Shown here in pieces: positions 18,273-25,978 of a stretch of DNA of 55,131 nt (positions are counted from its first letter, which is position 1; each line of letters starts with the position of its first letter). The position numbers were made by a program, and so were the translations under genes. The DNA comes from Arsukibacterium perlucidum DSM 18276. GTDB lineage: Bacteria > Pseudomonadota > Gammaproteobacteria > Enterobacterales > Alteromonadaceae. The stretch spans positions 1 to 55,131 of the forward strand of contig NZ_KB907726.1 in NCBI RefSeq assembly GCF_000382165.1. Reading direction: 5' to 3'. The notes under the pieces were generated by a model. The model ran no database searches, was not told the DNA's origin, and saw only the letters and a program-made list of their open reading frames with translations.

Positions 18273-18549
18273 TGAGCAGCGGCATTTTCTAGGTGACGAG
18301 GTTTAATGTAAAGCTTGTTCGGGCGGCTGCGTCACACAAAGTTATCTGATGCCTGGCGGATACCATAGCTGCAGTATGTAATTGAATTAACCCGCTGTCA
18401 TAACTATCGGAACTGGGCAAAGGGTATAGATGGCAGCATGTTAATTCCGTTTAGTTATATATGAGCGCGATAAGCTATTTTGCGAAAGACCCGGCCGGCG
18501 CTATGCTAGGTGTTAAATTAAGCTGACTGTTTCAGCTTGCGGAGCCGCT
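18273..18549 (+). promoter_or_regulatory. Upstream region of cysG
   Basis: Together with the ECF promoter this forms a 332-bp gap without a gene. A GTGTGAC (18265-18271)/GTCACAC (18331-18337) inverted repeat links the two sides. The part nearer cysG is AT-rich (about 18440-18480) and could hold a CysB-type promoter; I see no decisive motif. GGAG 8 nt before the GTG at 18550 is the cysG ribosome site. Confidence 0.3.
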
Positions 18550-19971
18550 GTGCAATATCTTCCTTTATTCGTAAAACTAACTGGTAAACCGGTGCTGATT
18601 GTCGGCGGCGGCTCAGTGGCGCTGCGTAAAGCCGGCACCCTTTTAAGTGCGGGCGCTAAGTTATATGTGGTATCGCCTGAATTTGCACCGGAATTTACTA
18701 ACTGGCAACAGCAAGGTAAAGCCGAGCTCATTCACGGCTATTTCAGCCCTGAATTATTAGACGGCAAGTTGCTGGTAATTGCAGCCACTGATAACGACAG
18801 CGTCAACGGCGCGGTGTATGACGCGGCAACTGCACGCAATATGCTGGTTAATACGGTAGATGATCAGCCAAAATGTGGCTTTATTTTTCCGTCCATTATC
18901 GACCGCAACCCGATTATTATTGCTATATCCAGCTTTGGTACCGCCCCGGTACTGGCCCGGCGCTTGCGCGAAAAACTGGAAACCATACTACCCCAGCACT
19001 TAGGGCCATTGGCGCAGCTGGTGGGCCGTTTCCGGGATCAGGTAAAAGCTAAAATTAAAGGTTTTGCCGCCCGCCGCCAGTTCTGGGAAAAGGTGTTCAA
19101 TTCTGATGTAGTGCGTGATGTCCAGGCCAACCAATTGCCGCAAGCCGAGCAAAGGCTGGCAGCGCTGCTGGCTGAGCCGCAACAACTGGCTGGCGAAGTG
19201 TATGTGGTAGGCGCCGGGCCGGGCGACCCGGAACTGCTAACTTTAAAAGCGTTACAATTAATGCAACAAGCAGATGTGGTGGTATACGACTATCTGGTAT
19301 CGCCCGAGATTATGCAGCTGGTCCGGCGCGATGCTGAGTTGATTTGTGTCGGCAAAAAAGCCGGCGCGCACTCGGTTGCCCAGCAGGACACCAACCAGAT
19401 ATTGATCGACTTAGCGCTGGCCGGCAAAAAAATCTGCCGTTTAAAAGGCGGCGACCCGTTTATTTTTGGCCGTGGTGCAGAAGAAATTCAGGCACTGCTG
19501 ACCCATGACATCGCCTTTCAGGTGGTGCCGGGTGTGACTGCTGCTGCCGGCTGTGCTGCTTATGCTGGTATTCCGCTAACTCATCGCGATCACGCGCAAA
19601 GTGTGCAGTTTGTTACCGGCCATTGTCGCGCAGATGGCAGCGAACCCGACTGGCGCAGCATGAGCACCCCTAACCAGACGGTGGTGATTTATATGGGGCT
19701 GATGAAAGCGGCCCATATTCAGCAGCAACTGCTGGCAGCGGGCCGGGCAGCAAAGACGCCGGTCGCCATTATTGAAAACGGTACCCGACTGCAGCAGCGG
19801 ATTATTACCACAGAGCTAAGTGAGCTGGCTGAACGGGTCAGTAGTGAGCAGGTGCAATCGCCGGCGCTGCTGATTATTGGTGAAGTCGTCAGTTTGCAAC
19901 GTCAGCTGCATTGGTTTGGCGCCAGGCCAAACAGCGCGGTCTTTGCCCAGCCACTAACCCGGTTAGGCTAA
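18550..19971 (+). CDS. cysG: Siroheme synthase (uroporphyrinogen III methyltransferase / precorrin-2 dehydrogenase / ferrochelatase)
   Basis: A 473-residue fused trifunctional enzyme that makes siroheme for CysI. The N-terminal CysGB part has the NAD motif LIVGGGSVALRKAG (18-31). The C-terminal SUMT part has VVGAGPGDPELLTLKAL (SAM site) and RLKGGDPFIFGRGAEE. The length equals that of enteric CysG. The start is GTG (QYLPLFVKLTGKP aligns with the CysG N-terminus). It groups with cysQ downstream and supplies the cofactor for the cysJIH operon 6 kb away. Confidence 0.96.
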   Translation: MQYLPLFVKLTGKPVLIVGGGSVALRKAGTLLSAGAKLYVVSPEFAPEFTNWQQQGKAELIHGYFSPELLDGKLLVIAATDNDSVNGAVYDAATARNMLVNTVDDQPKCGFIFPSIIDRNPIIIAISSFGTAPVLARRLREKLETILPQHLGPLAQLVGRFRDQVKAKIKGFAARRQFWEKVFNSDVVRDVQANQLPQAEQRLAALLAEPQQLAGEVYVVGAGPGDPELLTLKALQLMQQADVVVYDYLVSPEIMQLVRRDAELICVGKKAGAHSVAQQDTNQILIDLALAGKKICRLKGGDPFIFGRGAEEIQALLTHDIAFQVVPGVTAAAGCAAYAGIPLTHRDHAQSVQFVTGHCRADGSEPDWRSMSTPNQTVVIYMGLMKAAHIQQQLLAAGRAAKTPVAIIENGTRLQQRIITTELSELAERVSSEQVQSPALLIIGEVVSLQRQLHWFGARPNSAVFAQPLTRLG

Positions 19972-20027
19972 TTCTGGTAAGCTTGCCTGCAAACCTTATT
20001 TCAACAGTATCCTGCAAGGACGATGAT

Positions 20028-20801
20028 ATGACAGTAACTTTACTGCCGGCGATTATTAAGATTGCCGAACAGGCCGGTGAGGCCATTTTAGCCATTTACG
20101 GCCGTGACCAGGCTGATTTTAAGATCAGTGCCAAGAGCGACGACTCACCGCTGACCGCAGCTGATATGGCAGCACACCGGCTTATTGTCGCTGAACTGGC
20201 AAAACTAACGCCGGATTTACCGATTTTGTCTGAAGAAGCGGCCGATATCAGCTGGGATATCCGCCAAAACTGGCAACGTTACTGGTTAGTTGACCCGTTA
20301 GATGGCACCAAAGAGTTTATTAAACGCAACGGCGAATTCACCGTTAATATCGCGTTGATTGATCAGGGCGAGCCAGTTCTGGGGGTGGTACATGCACCGG
20401 TGCTGGCCAAAACCTATTACGCGGCTAAGGGTAACGGTGCTTTTTTAAAGCAAGACGGTGCTGTCAGGTCGATCCAGGCAAATCAGGCCAGCCACCGGCA
20501 ATTGGTAAAAGTAGTGGGCAGTCGCAGCCACCCCAGCCCGGATTTAGCCGGTTATCTGGCCCAGTTTAGCGAGCATGAAATGGTAGCGGTTGGCAGTTCA
20601 TTAAAGTTTTGTTTAGTGGCTGATGGCACGGCAGATGTATACCCGCGCTTTGGCCCGACCATGGCCTGGGACACCGGCGCCGGCCATATTGTGGCGACTG
20701 AAGCCGGCGCCACCGTCAGCTTCGACGGTATCAGCAGTAAGGTTTATCAGCGCGAGCAGCTGCTGAACCCGAATTTTATGGTATCGGCACTGCGCGACTA
20801 A
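20028..20801 (+). CDS. cysQ: 3'(2'),5'-bisphosphate nucleotidase CysQ
   Basis: A 257-residue Li-sensitive phosphatase of the inositol monophosphatase family that removes PAP left by CysH. The metal site is visible: SEEAA (E of the GEE-like motif), VDPLDGTKEFIK, and late WDTGAGHIVATEAG. I chose the ATG at 20028 (AAGGACG upstream); the longer frame from 19911 runs inside cysG and is not credible. It lies 56 bp after cysG and is probably co-transcribed. Confidence 0.93.
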   Translation: MTVTLLPAIIKIAEQAGEAILAIYGRDQADFKISAKSDDSPLTAADMAAHRLIVAELAKLTPDLPILSEEAADISWDIRQNWQRYWLVDPLDGTKEFIKRNGEFTVNIALIDQGEPVLGVVHAPVLAKTYYAAKGNGAFLKQDGAVRSIQANQASHRQLVKVVGSRSHPSPDLAGYLAQFSEHEMVAVGSSLKFCLVADGTADVYPRFGPTMAWDTGAGHIVATEAGATVSFDGISSKVYQREQLLNPNFMVSALRD

Positions 20802-20830
20802 AACCGCGACTCTACTCTGGATTTTAGCTA

Positions 20831-20862
20831 CACTAGTCACCTTATTTTACAGGTGGCTAGTG
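20831..20862 (+). promoter_or_regulatory. Hairpin sequestering the rsuA ribosome binding site
   Basis: CACTAGTCACC and GGTGGCTAGTG pair over 11 bp with one G-U pair and a 10-nt loop. The 3' arm contains the AGGTGG Shine-Dalgarno, 8 nt before the rsuA ATG. The G-U pair is stable only in the plus-strand RNA. No T-tract follows, so translational control is more likely than termination. Confidence 0.5.
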
Positions 20863-20864
20863 TT

Positions 20865-21560
20865 ATGCGTTTAGATAAATTTATTTGTGATTGTACCGGC
20901 CTTACCCGAAGCCAGGCTGGCAAAGTTATCCGCCAGAAACTGGTAACGATTAACGGCGAAATTGTTAAACAGGCTGCGCGTCAGGTAAGCAGCGACGATA
21001 ACGTTGTTTTTGATGGCAAGCCGCTGGCGATAATTGGCCTGCGCTACCTTATGCTGCATAAACCGGCGGGTTATTTATGCGCCAATGATGACCCGGATCA
21101 CCCGATAGTATTCAGTTTATTGGATGAGCCCTTAGTTGAACGCCTGCACACGGTTGGCCGGCTTGATTTAGACACCACCGGTTTATTGTTGCTAACCGAT
21201 GATGGTCAGTGGTCGCACCGGATCAGTTCACCCAAACATCATATTGCTAAAACCTACCGGGTATGGACTGCCGACCCTATCAGCGACGATGCCGCCAGCC
21301 AGTTTGCTGAGGGCGTAATGCTACGCGGCGAAAAAGACCCAACGTTACCGGCCGAGCTGGAAATTGTTGGCGAGTGCGAAGCCCTGCTGACCATTCATGA
21401 AGGCCGTTATCATCAGGTAAAGCGGATGTTTGCGGCAATTGGCAACAAAGTAGAGCAACTGCACCGGGAAAAAATCGGCGGCCTGCAACTGCCTGCCGAT
21501 TTAGCCGAAGGCGGGTATCGTCCGCTGACCACTGCCGAACTGGCGTTACTTATAGGATAG
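20865..21560 (+). CDS. rsuA: 16S rRNA pseudouridine(516) synthase RsuA
   Basis: 231 residues. The N-terminal S4 RNA-binding domain (about 1-60, starting MRLDKFI) is followed by the RsuA/RluB catalytic domain with the catalytic Asp in GRLDLDTTGLLLLTDDG and the late EGRYHQVKRMFAAIGN motif. It isomerises U516 of 16S rRNA. I chose the ATG at 20865, where the E. coli protein begins; a GTG at 20853 would put the start inside the ribosome-site hairpin. The next gene follows after 4 bp. Confidence 0.94.
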   Translation: MRLDKFICDCTGLTRSQAGKVIRQKLVTINGEIVKQAARQVSSDDNVVFDGKPLAIIGLRYLMLHKPAGYLCANDDPDHPIVFSLLDEPLVERLHTVGRLDLDTTGLLLLTDDGQWSHRISSPKHHIAKTYRVWTADPISDDAASQFAEGVMLRGEKDPTLPAELEIVGECEALLTIHEGRYHQVKRMFAAIGNKVEQLHREKIGGLQLPADLAEGGYRPLTTAELALLIG

Positions 21561-21564
21561 TGGC

Positions 21565-22170
21565 ATGCGGGCGCTACTGCTTTTTTGCGTTTTATTATTC
21601 AGCGCTGTTGTTGCAGCGCAGCCAGATAACTGGCGTGTGCACAAAACCAATGGCGCAACCAAAGTAGAGTATCGCCATAACGAGGCTCAACTACTTGAGA
21701 TCAGGGCACAAACTGAAGTCAGGGCAACTGCTGCGGCTTTTTTGCGCTTGCTGGAAGACACGGCCAATATCGCAGCATGGGCGGCGAATACTGAGAAAGC
21801 TGAACTGCTGGCTCAGCCTGACGCCAATACTCATATAGTTCATACTTATTTCAGCGCCATCTGGCCGGTATCGAAGCGTGATATGGTAACCCAATCTGTC
21901 TGGTCGCAGGATGGCGACGGCGTATTGACCCTGCAGATCACTGATATGGGCGAGACTATCCCACCTGTTAAGGGCTATGTCCGGATGCAACAGGTAACAG
22001 GTGTGTGGACGTTAACTCCGTTGGCAGACGGTAAAACGCATTTGCAATATCAGGGCCAGGCCGACCCAGCTGGCAAACTACCGCGCTTTATTGGTGATAA
22101 AGTCGCGTTAAAATCATTATTGAGCACTTTTACCCAGTTGCGGCAAGTGTTGCCGGACTATCAGCTCTGA
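21565..22170 (+). CDS. Secreted START-domain (lipid-binding fold) protein
   Basis: 201 residues with a Sec signal peptide (about 1-18, ending VAA-QP). The mature part resembles bacterial START-domain proteins: alternating strands, AAAFLRLLEDTANIAAWAAN, then WPVSKRDMVTQ and a C-terminal helix. START folds bind lipids or hydrophobic ligands in a cavity; here it would act in the periplasm. It starts 4 bp after rsuA and is probably co-transcribed. Ligand unknown. Confidence 0.75.
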   Translation: MRALLLFCVLLFSAVVAAQPDNWRVHKTNGATKVEYRHNEAQLLEIRAQTEVRATAAAFLRLLEDTANIAAWAANTEKAELLAQPDANTHIVHTYFSAIWPVSKRDMVTQSVWSQDGDGVLTLQITDMGETIPPVKGYVRMQQVTGVWTLTPLADGKTHLQYQGQADPAGKLPRFIGDKVALKSLLSTFTQLRQVLPDYQL

Positions 22171-22194
22171 GCCAGTTGCACCTTTACTTTGCAT

Positions 22195-22222
22195 CAGCCA
22201 GCGGGGAGTTGCTTGCTGGCTG
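22195..22222 (+). terminator. Hairpin after the START-domain gene
   Basis: CAGCCAGC and GCTGGCTG form a perfect 8-bp stem with a 12-nt loop, 25 bp after the stop. There is no T-tract, so it may be a weak terminator or mRNA end stabiliser. Confidence 0.45.
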
Positions 22223-22312
22223 GTAGCGAGAAGCCGCCAGAAATCATTAAAATGTAAATAATCCAGTAGCTAGTAGCTGATTAGTAGTATTGGTAATTAG
22301 ATTTATCACTAT

Positions 22313-24175
22313 TCACCAATACCAGCCAAGGCCTAAGCTAAATTCTGTTGCAGTGTTATCCTTGGCTACTGCGATACGAAAATCCAAATCTTTAGCAAGG
22401 GCATAACGACTATTAACTTTTGCTAATAAGTCTGTGCGGCCATCATGATAAAACCGCTGCTCAAACTCTAGCCTCGAAGACAGGTGCTGCGTTACGTACC
22501 AGGTTGCAATTAGCTTGGTGGCTAAATAGCTATGCATGCTGTCAAGCGTTTCGCCCAAATAACCTGCTCCGATAAAACCAGTAACATTAAGCTCTGATGC
22601 TGCTTCAAAGCCATAACCAAATCCTGCATTAACTTTAATTGCCTCGCAGGTAACACAGCCTGTTTGGCGTTGAGCTGCACCAACGTCAAGGTACCATGAG
22701 TAATTACGATCGCCAGGAAGACCTGTCAGGTTTGATCTGATGCTTTCTATCTTTAACAGTGATAAATCTTTTAGAAATAACCTACTATCGGAAAAACCAA
22801 GCATCACCTCGCCCATGCTGAGAGCGGAAAATCTGACATGTCCTTCTGTAGCATCAAGTGCATCATAGTAGGCAGGACGAAGTTGAATTTGACCATAAGA
22901 CTCGAGACCAGAGTTATGGACAATTTGCACTGAGGTATAACTGGGCTTTCTGCCCAGGTGGGGTTGAGAAGCTGAATCAAAATTGACTACAGCTGGGCCT
23001 GGAGGCAGTTGATAACGTAATAAAACTGCCTGTTTGTAGTAGGTGTTGTTTACGTCACTGACACTAGCACTTTCTTTACGTAAGAACTGAAAATAATCAA
23101 TCAGGGTATCGACTATTTCATGTTGTTCTGTAATTTCAAACGCTGCCAAATCAACCTCTGCAAGCTCCCCGGGTTTACTCACTATGCTATGCAGGGCCTC
23201 TTTTTGTTGTTTATTCAGAAATGAGAATCGTTGATACAACCTGCTTTGTCTGGAAGGGTGATACGTAATAGTTTTGACCAGCGGCTGTCCGTTGTATTCA
23301 ACAGCTGATAGATTTTGCATTATCGATTGCGGCGTCATCCATAACCGCTTACTTTCAGCAAGTTTGGCCGTCAATACTAATTGCAGTAACTCAGCCATGT
23401 GGAAGGCACAGTTTCGGTTAAAGAAGTAATATCTGTAATCAGCATCAAGCAGCTCCCAGATATGTCCAATTACAAGGTTGATATCTTGTTGCTCTAAAGT
23501 CAGTTCGTATTCCCATAAATCACGCAGTTCAGATTCTCTGTAATTGCCCGCATGGTAAAAATACTTTTGTTGGGTAAATGATGCATCATATTGACCGATT
23601 ATGCCTTTAATAACATAAAGTGCCATATTCTCATCTGACGGGACATCTGCACCAAAGTTAATGGCGGTATCTTGTAGATCACTGTGCTTTTTTTGAACAT
23701 GTTCGGTATTAAGTTTAAGCAGCAGGTGACCATAGTATGATGCCGGATTTGCTAAAAACCCTGTGGCAAAAATCACACTAATTGAACTGACATTTTGCTG
23801 CTGATTGAACTGGTTGAATTCCGGGCATTTTAGCTCTTCAATGCCAAAGTTATTAATAGCGATCTGTTGTCTTAACCATTGATATCGAGCAGGAAATTTA
23901 CACTGGGCATGTGTGTCTGGATTACTAGGATCAACGGGTGCAGCGAAGGCGGAAAGTGTCGCTAGTAATTCTGCCAGAGGATCCGTAGCGCCATGTTCTG
24001 AGAAAAAGAAATTGTCTGATTGAATGTAACTTTTACCGTTATCGCCATAAACCAGCAATTTTTGCCAGGTAGATGATAACGCAATGCTTTGTAGTTCAGG
24101 CGACACGGCTCTGTTGCTCGCCTGAGCAAAAGGAATAAGCAGCAAAAAGCTGCAAAGAATAAGCGATAGATTCAT
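22313..24175 (-). CDS. DUF4105 (Lnb N-terminal-like) periplasmic protein with C-terminal beta-barrel-like region
   Basis: With the start at ATG 24175 the protein has 620 residues and a clean signal peptide (MNLSLILCSFLLLIPFAQA). An earlier in-frame ATG at 24226 would place a 12-bp hairpin inside the coding region and an odd leader before the signal peptide. The DUF4105 part holds NPASYYGHLLLKLN and FNRNCAFHMAELLQL; the His and Cys are candidate catalytic residues, as in Lnb-type lipoprotein acyl-transfer enzymes. The C-terminal 250 residues show alternating strands ending in W-Y-W, like an outer-membrane barrel. It pairs with the DUF3015 gene upstream. Confidence 0.75.
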   Translation of the reverse strand: MNLSLILCSFLLLIPFAQASNRAVSPELQSIALSSTWQKLLVYGDNGKSYIQSDNFFFSEHGATDPLAELLATLSAFAAPVDPSNPDTHAQCKFPARYQWLRQQIAINNFGIEELKCPEFNQFNQQQNVSSISVIFATGFLANPASYYGHLLLKLNTEHVQKKHSDLQDTAINFGADVPSDENMALYVIKGIIGQYDASFTQQKYFYHAGNYRESELRDLWEYELTLEQQDINLVIGHIWELLDADYRYYFFNRNCAFHMAELLQLVLTAKLAESKRLWMTPQSIMQNLSAVEYNGQPLVKTITYHPSRQSRLYQRFSFLNKQQKEALHSIVSKPGELAEVDLAAFEITEQHEIVDTLIDYFQFLRKESASVSDVNNTYYKQAVLLRYQLPPGPAVVNFDSASQPHLGRKPSYTSVQIVHNSGLESYGQIQLRPAYYDALDATEGHVRFSALSMGEVMLGFSDSRLFLKDLSLLKIESIRSNLTGLPGDRNYSWYLDVGAAQRQTGCVTCEAIKVNAGFGYGFEAASELNVTGFIGAGYLGETLDSMHSYLATKLIATWYVTQHLSSRLEFEQRFYHDGRTDLLAKVNSRYALAKDLDFRIAVAKDNTATEFSLGLGWYW

Positions 24176-24189
24176 TGGGAGACTCAAGC

Positions 24190-24217
24190 CAGAATAGGAA
24201 GCGAGCTTCCTATTCTG
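24190..24217 (-). other. Intercistronic 12-bp perfect hairpin between DUF3015 and DUF4105 genes
   Basis: CAGAATAGGAAG and CTTCCTATTCTG form a perfect 12-bp stem with a 4-nt loop, 8 bp after the DUF3015 stop and 14 bp before the chosen DUF4105 start. No U-tract follows on the minus strand. It probably sets the ratio of the two products or stabilises the upstream mRNA. Confidence 0.6.
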
Positions 24218-24225
24218 ATGCAACA

Positions 24226-24708
24226 TTAAACAGAAGTTACAGCACTGATCACAGTGGTGTAATAATGCTGGGATTTTTCGAGCTTGTCAGCAGCAAGGTA
24301 TGAATCATCAGCAATATGCAGACTCATTTCAGTGCGCAGGCTGCCAATGACTTTGGCATGTTGCTCAGGAGTTACTTCAAGGATATTCATTAATGCTGAT
24401 AAATGTTCACCTTCTCCACGGGCCGTTTCTTCGATCAGGCTGTCGTATGAATTTAAGATAAACGCTGCAGCGTCAACATTTTTTCCTGAGCAGGTTTCAG
24501 GGCTGGCAGTAGCAGAAGTTACCGCAGTGGTGCCGATATCCCAGATAATATTTGAAGTTACTGCCAAAACTTTATGTTCTGGAAATAAAGCTGCACCAAT
24601 ACCACAATCCGAAAATGGATTAGGGCCTGAACCTGGAGCTTTATCCGCGTAAGCAGATGCACATAAAGCCAGAGACATAGTAAGTGCTGCGATAGCGCTA
24701 TATTTCAT
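24226..24708 (-). CDS. DUF3015 family periplasmic protein
   Basis: 160 residues with a signal peptide (cleavage near AYA-DK, residue 22). The mature start NPFSDCGIGAALFP and the following ...SNIIWDIGTTAVTSATASPETC are typical of DUF3015 proteins, with two Cys likely forming a disulfide. Function is unknown. It is first in a two-gene unit with the DUF4105 protein. The 247-bp gap upstream (24709-24955) is AT-rich and must hold this gene's promoter and that of the divergent YeaQ-family gene. Confidence 0.75.
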   Translation of the reverse strand: MKYSAIAALTMSLALCASAYADKAPGSGPNPFSDCGIGAALFPEHKVLAVTSNIIWDIGTTAVTSATASPETCSGKNVDAAAFILNSYDSLIEETARGEGEHLSALMNILEVTPEQHAKVIGSLRTEMSLHIADDSYLAADKLEKSQHYYTTVISAVTSV

Positions 24709-24955
24709 TTCAATTCCTTTGGTTTATTATTATATAAATTAAACACCTCGCCTAATCGAGGCGCGTAGTTTATACAGTTTCCGAATTCGTAAATCCAGCC
24801 TTTTAAAAAAATATTTTTTGTGTAAACAGACGAGTATTTTGACGGTTAAATGGAGTCAAATCAGTGAGCACCAACATATTTAAGCTTTTTTACGTTAACG
24901 TTTTGCACTATGCTCAGCAGGTGCTCAATCAGCATATTATTGTGAAGGGATTACT

Positions 24956-25198
24956 ATGAACTTTATCGCTTTTTTAATCATCGGCGCACTCGCTGGCTGG
25001 ATAGCCGGCAATATTATGAAAGGTAAAGGCTTTGGCTTGTTAGGCAATATTGTTGTTGGCATTGTCGGTGCCTTTTTAGGCGGTTTTTTATTCACGTTGC
25101 TTGGGTTGTCGGCAGGTGGTTTTATTGGCTCACTGGTTATGGCGACGGTGGGTGCGGTAGTGCTGATTTATCTGGTTGGTTTAATTAAAAGAAGTTAA
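24956..25198 (+). CDS. GlsB/YeaQ/YmgE-family stress-response membrane protein
   Basis: 80 residues, three membrane helices rich in Gly, with the family pattern ALAGWIAGNIMKGKGFGLLGNIVVGIVGAFLGG. Known for the family: small inner-membrane proteins linked to stress responses (often RpoS-dependent), molecular role unclear. AGGGATT lies 6 nt before the ATG. Its stop is one base from the end of the convergent DUF1289 gene. Confidence 0.85.
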   Translation: MNFIAFLIIGALAGWIAGNIMKGKGFGLLGNIVVGIVGAFLGGFLFTLLGLSAGGFIGSLVMATVGAVVLIYLVGLIKRS

Positions 25199-25199
25199 T

Positions 25200-25442
25200 T
25201 CAGAATAAATCCAAAGATTCCCCTTGCTCTGGCAAGTCCTGTTCTTTTTTCACTTTGGCATTCAGCCTGGCCCGGCGTTGCACCAGCAGTTTAAGAATAT
25301 GGCTGCGCTCTGCCGCGGGTTTCTGGTGCCAGTTAAAGCGTTCGTCGCGCGAGCGCAGACAGCCCAGGCAATAGCCCCGGTTGTTACTCTCACAGACCCC
25401 TATGCAGGGGTTAGGTATGTCGAATAGCTCTAGCTGATCCAC
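25200..25442 (-). CDS. DUF1289 family small cysteine-rich protein
   Basis: 80 residues. NPCIGVCESNNRGYCLGCLRS shows the DUF1289 pattern (C-x3-C ... C-x2-C), a probable Fe-S or zinc site, followed by the conserved RDERFNWH. Such proteins are common in proteobacteria and uncharacterised. Its tail (KKEQDLPEQGESLDLF) is charged and low in similarity. It is convergent with the YeaQ-family gene. Confidence 0.85.
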   Translation of the reverse strand: MDQLELFDIPNPCIGVCESNNRGYCLGCLRSRDERFNWHQKPAAERSHILKLLVQRRARLNAKVKKEQDLPEQGESLDLF

Positions 25443-25522
25443 AAGGCTACCGCGCAGGCTGATGAATAAGCTAAGTGTACGTTGTGGCAGGCTCTCGGTG
25501 CAAATAACTGGGACTGCATATT

Positions 25523-25661
25523 AATAATCAAGCGTAAACCAGTTTGCCCTAAGACAACCGTTGAAGCCCTGGACGGGCGGAAACGAGCCTACAGGGATGT
25601 ATTCACGGCGTGTTGTCGTGGGCAAACTGGTTTAAAGCCTACACAGCCGCAACTGATTATT
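25523..25661. repeat. Large palindromic repeat element (copy 1), upstream of the ilv promoter
   Basis: The 348-bp gap 25443-25790 holds this element plus the ilv promoter. Outer arms AATAATCA/TGATTATT (25523-25530, 25654-25661), main arms TAAACCAGTTTGCCC/GGGCAAACTGGTTTA (25535-25549, 25620-25634), inner GACAAC/GTTGTC, and a small GCCC-TGGAC-GGGC hairpin near 25566. The core resembles copy 2 at 29836-29930 (TACAGGGATGTATTCAC here, TACATGGACGTATTTAC in the reverse complement of copy 2). No transposase is encoded. It looks like a REP/MITE-type dispersed repeat. Confidence 0.65.
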
Positions 25662-25684
25662 TTTTAATAGATCACAAAAATTGG

Positions 25685-25713
25685 TTGACTTCAGACTGAT
25701 AGACGGCTATTTG
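25685..25713 (+). promoter_or_regulatory. Candidate promoter of the ilvLGMDA operon
   Basis: TTGACT (25685-25690), 17 bp, TATTTG (25708-25713). Transcription would begin about 70 bp before the ilvL ATG. The leader RNA then has a small GCTCTG-TAAAA-CAGAGC hairpin at 25726-25742. Confidence 0.45.
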
Positions 25714-25790
25714 TAGTAGGCAATTGCTCTGTAAAACAGAGCTAAAATATAAAAACGAATTCAACCAAGTAAATAAGTAAGAATCAAATT

Positions 25791-25877
25791 ATGCGTTTAG
25801 CTGCTGTTCTGAACATTATTGTCCTCGTGGTCGTGGTGATTATTAATCTCCGCGGGGGCGGTGTTTTGGAAAAATAA
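25791..25877 (+). CDS. ilvL: ilv operon leader peptide (attenuation peptide)
   Basis: A 28-codon ORF (MRLAAVLNIIVLVVVVIINL..., ending GGGVLEK). Sixteen of 28 residues are Leu, Ile or Val, including a run I-I-V-L-V-V-V-V-I-I, as in enteric IlvL. It is followed by a terminator hairpin (25899-25934) and then ilvG. Known mechanism: shortage of charged Leu, Ile or Val tRNA stalls the ribosome in the run and frees downstream RNA to form an antiterminator. It is too short for ordinary gene calling. Confidence 0.85.
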   Translation: MRLAAVLNIIVLVVVVIINLRGGGVLEK

Positions 25878-25898
25878 AGTAGCTTAAGGCGAAATCCA

Positions 25899-25934
25899 AC
25901 AAAACCCCCGCTCCGCAAGGACCGGGGGTTTTGT
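25899..25934 (+). terminator. ilv attenuator
   Basis: A stem of 12 bp (AACAAAACCCCCG with CGGGGGTTTTGT; 25899-25910 with 25923-25934) and a 12-nt loop, ending in U-rich RNA. An alternative antiterminator is visible: GCGGGGG (25852-25858) and GTTTTG (25863-25868), at the end of the leader ORF, can pair with CAAAAC and CCCCCGC (25900-25911). This is the mutually exclusive arrangement expected for attenuation. Confidence 0.85.
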
Positions 25935-25978
25935 CGTTTCAGGGCATGTGAAAATTAATTAGCAGCAAGAGGTTTAGG

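Noticed and set aside
24176..24226. Extended start for the DUF4105 protein
   Set aside because: It would put a 12-bp perfect hairpin in the coding sequence and add 17 residues before an otherwise perfect signal peptide.
25482..25667. 61-codon ORF upstream of the ilv promoter
   Set aside because: It lies wholly within the palindromic repeat element and is explained by it.
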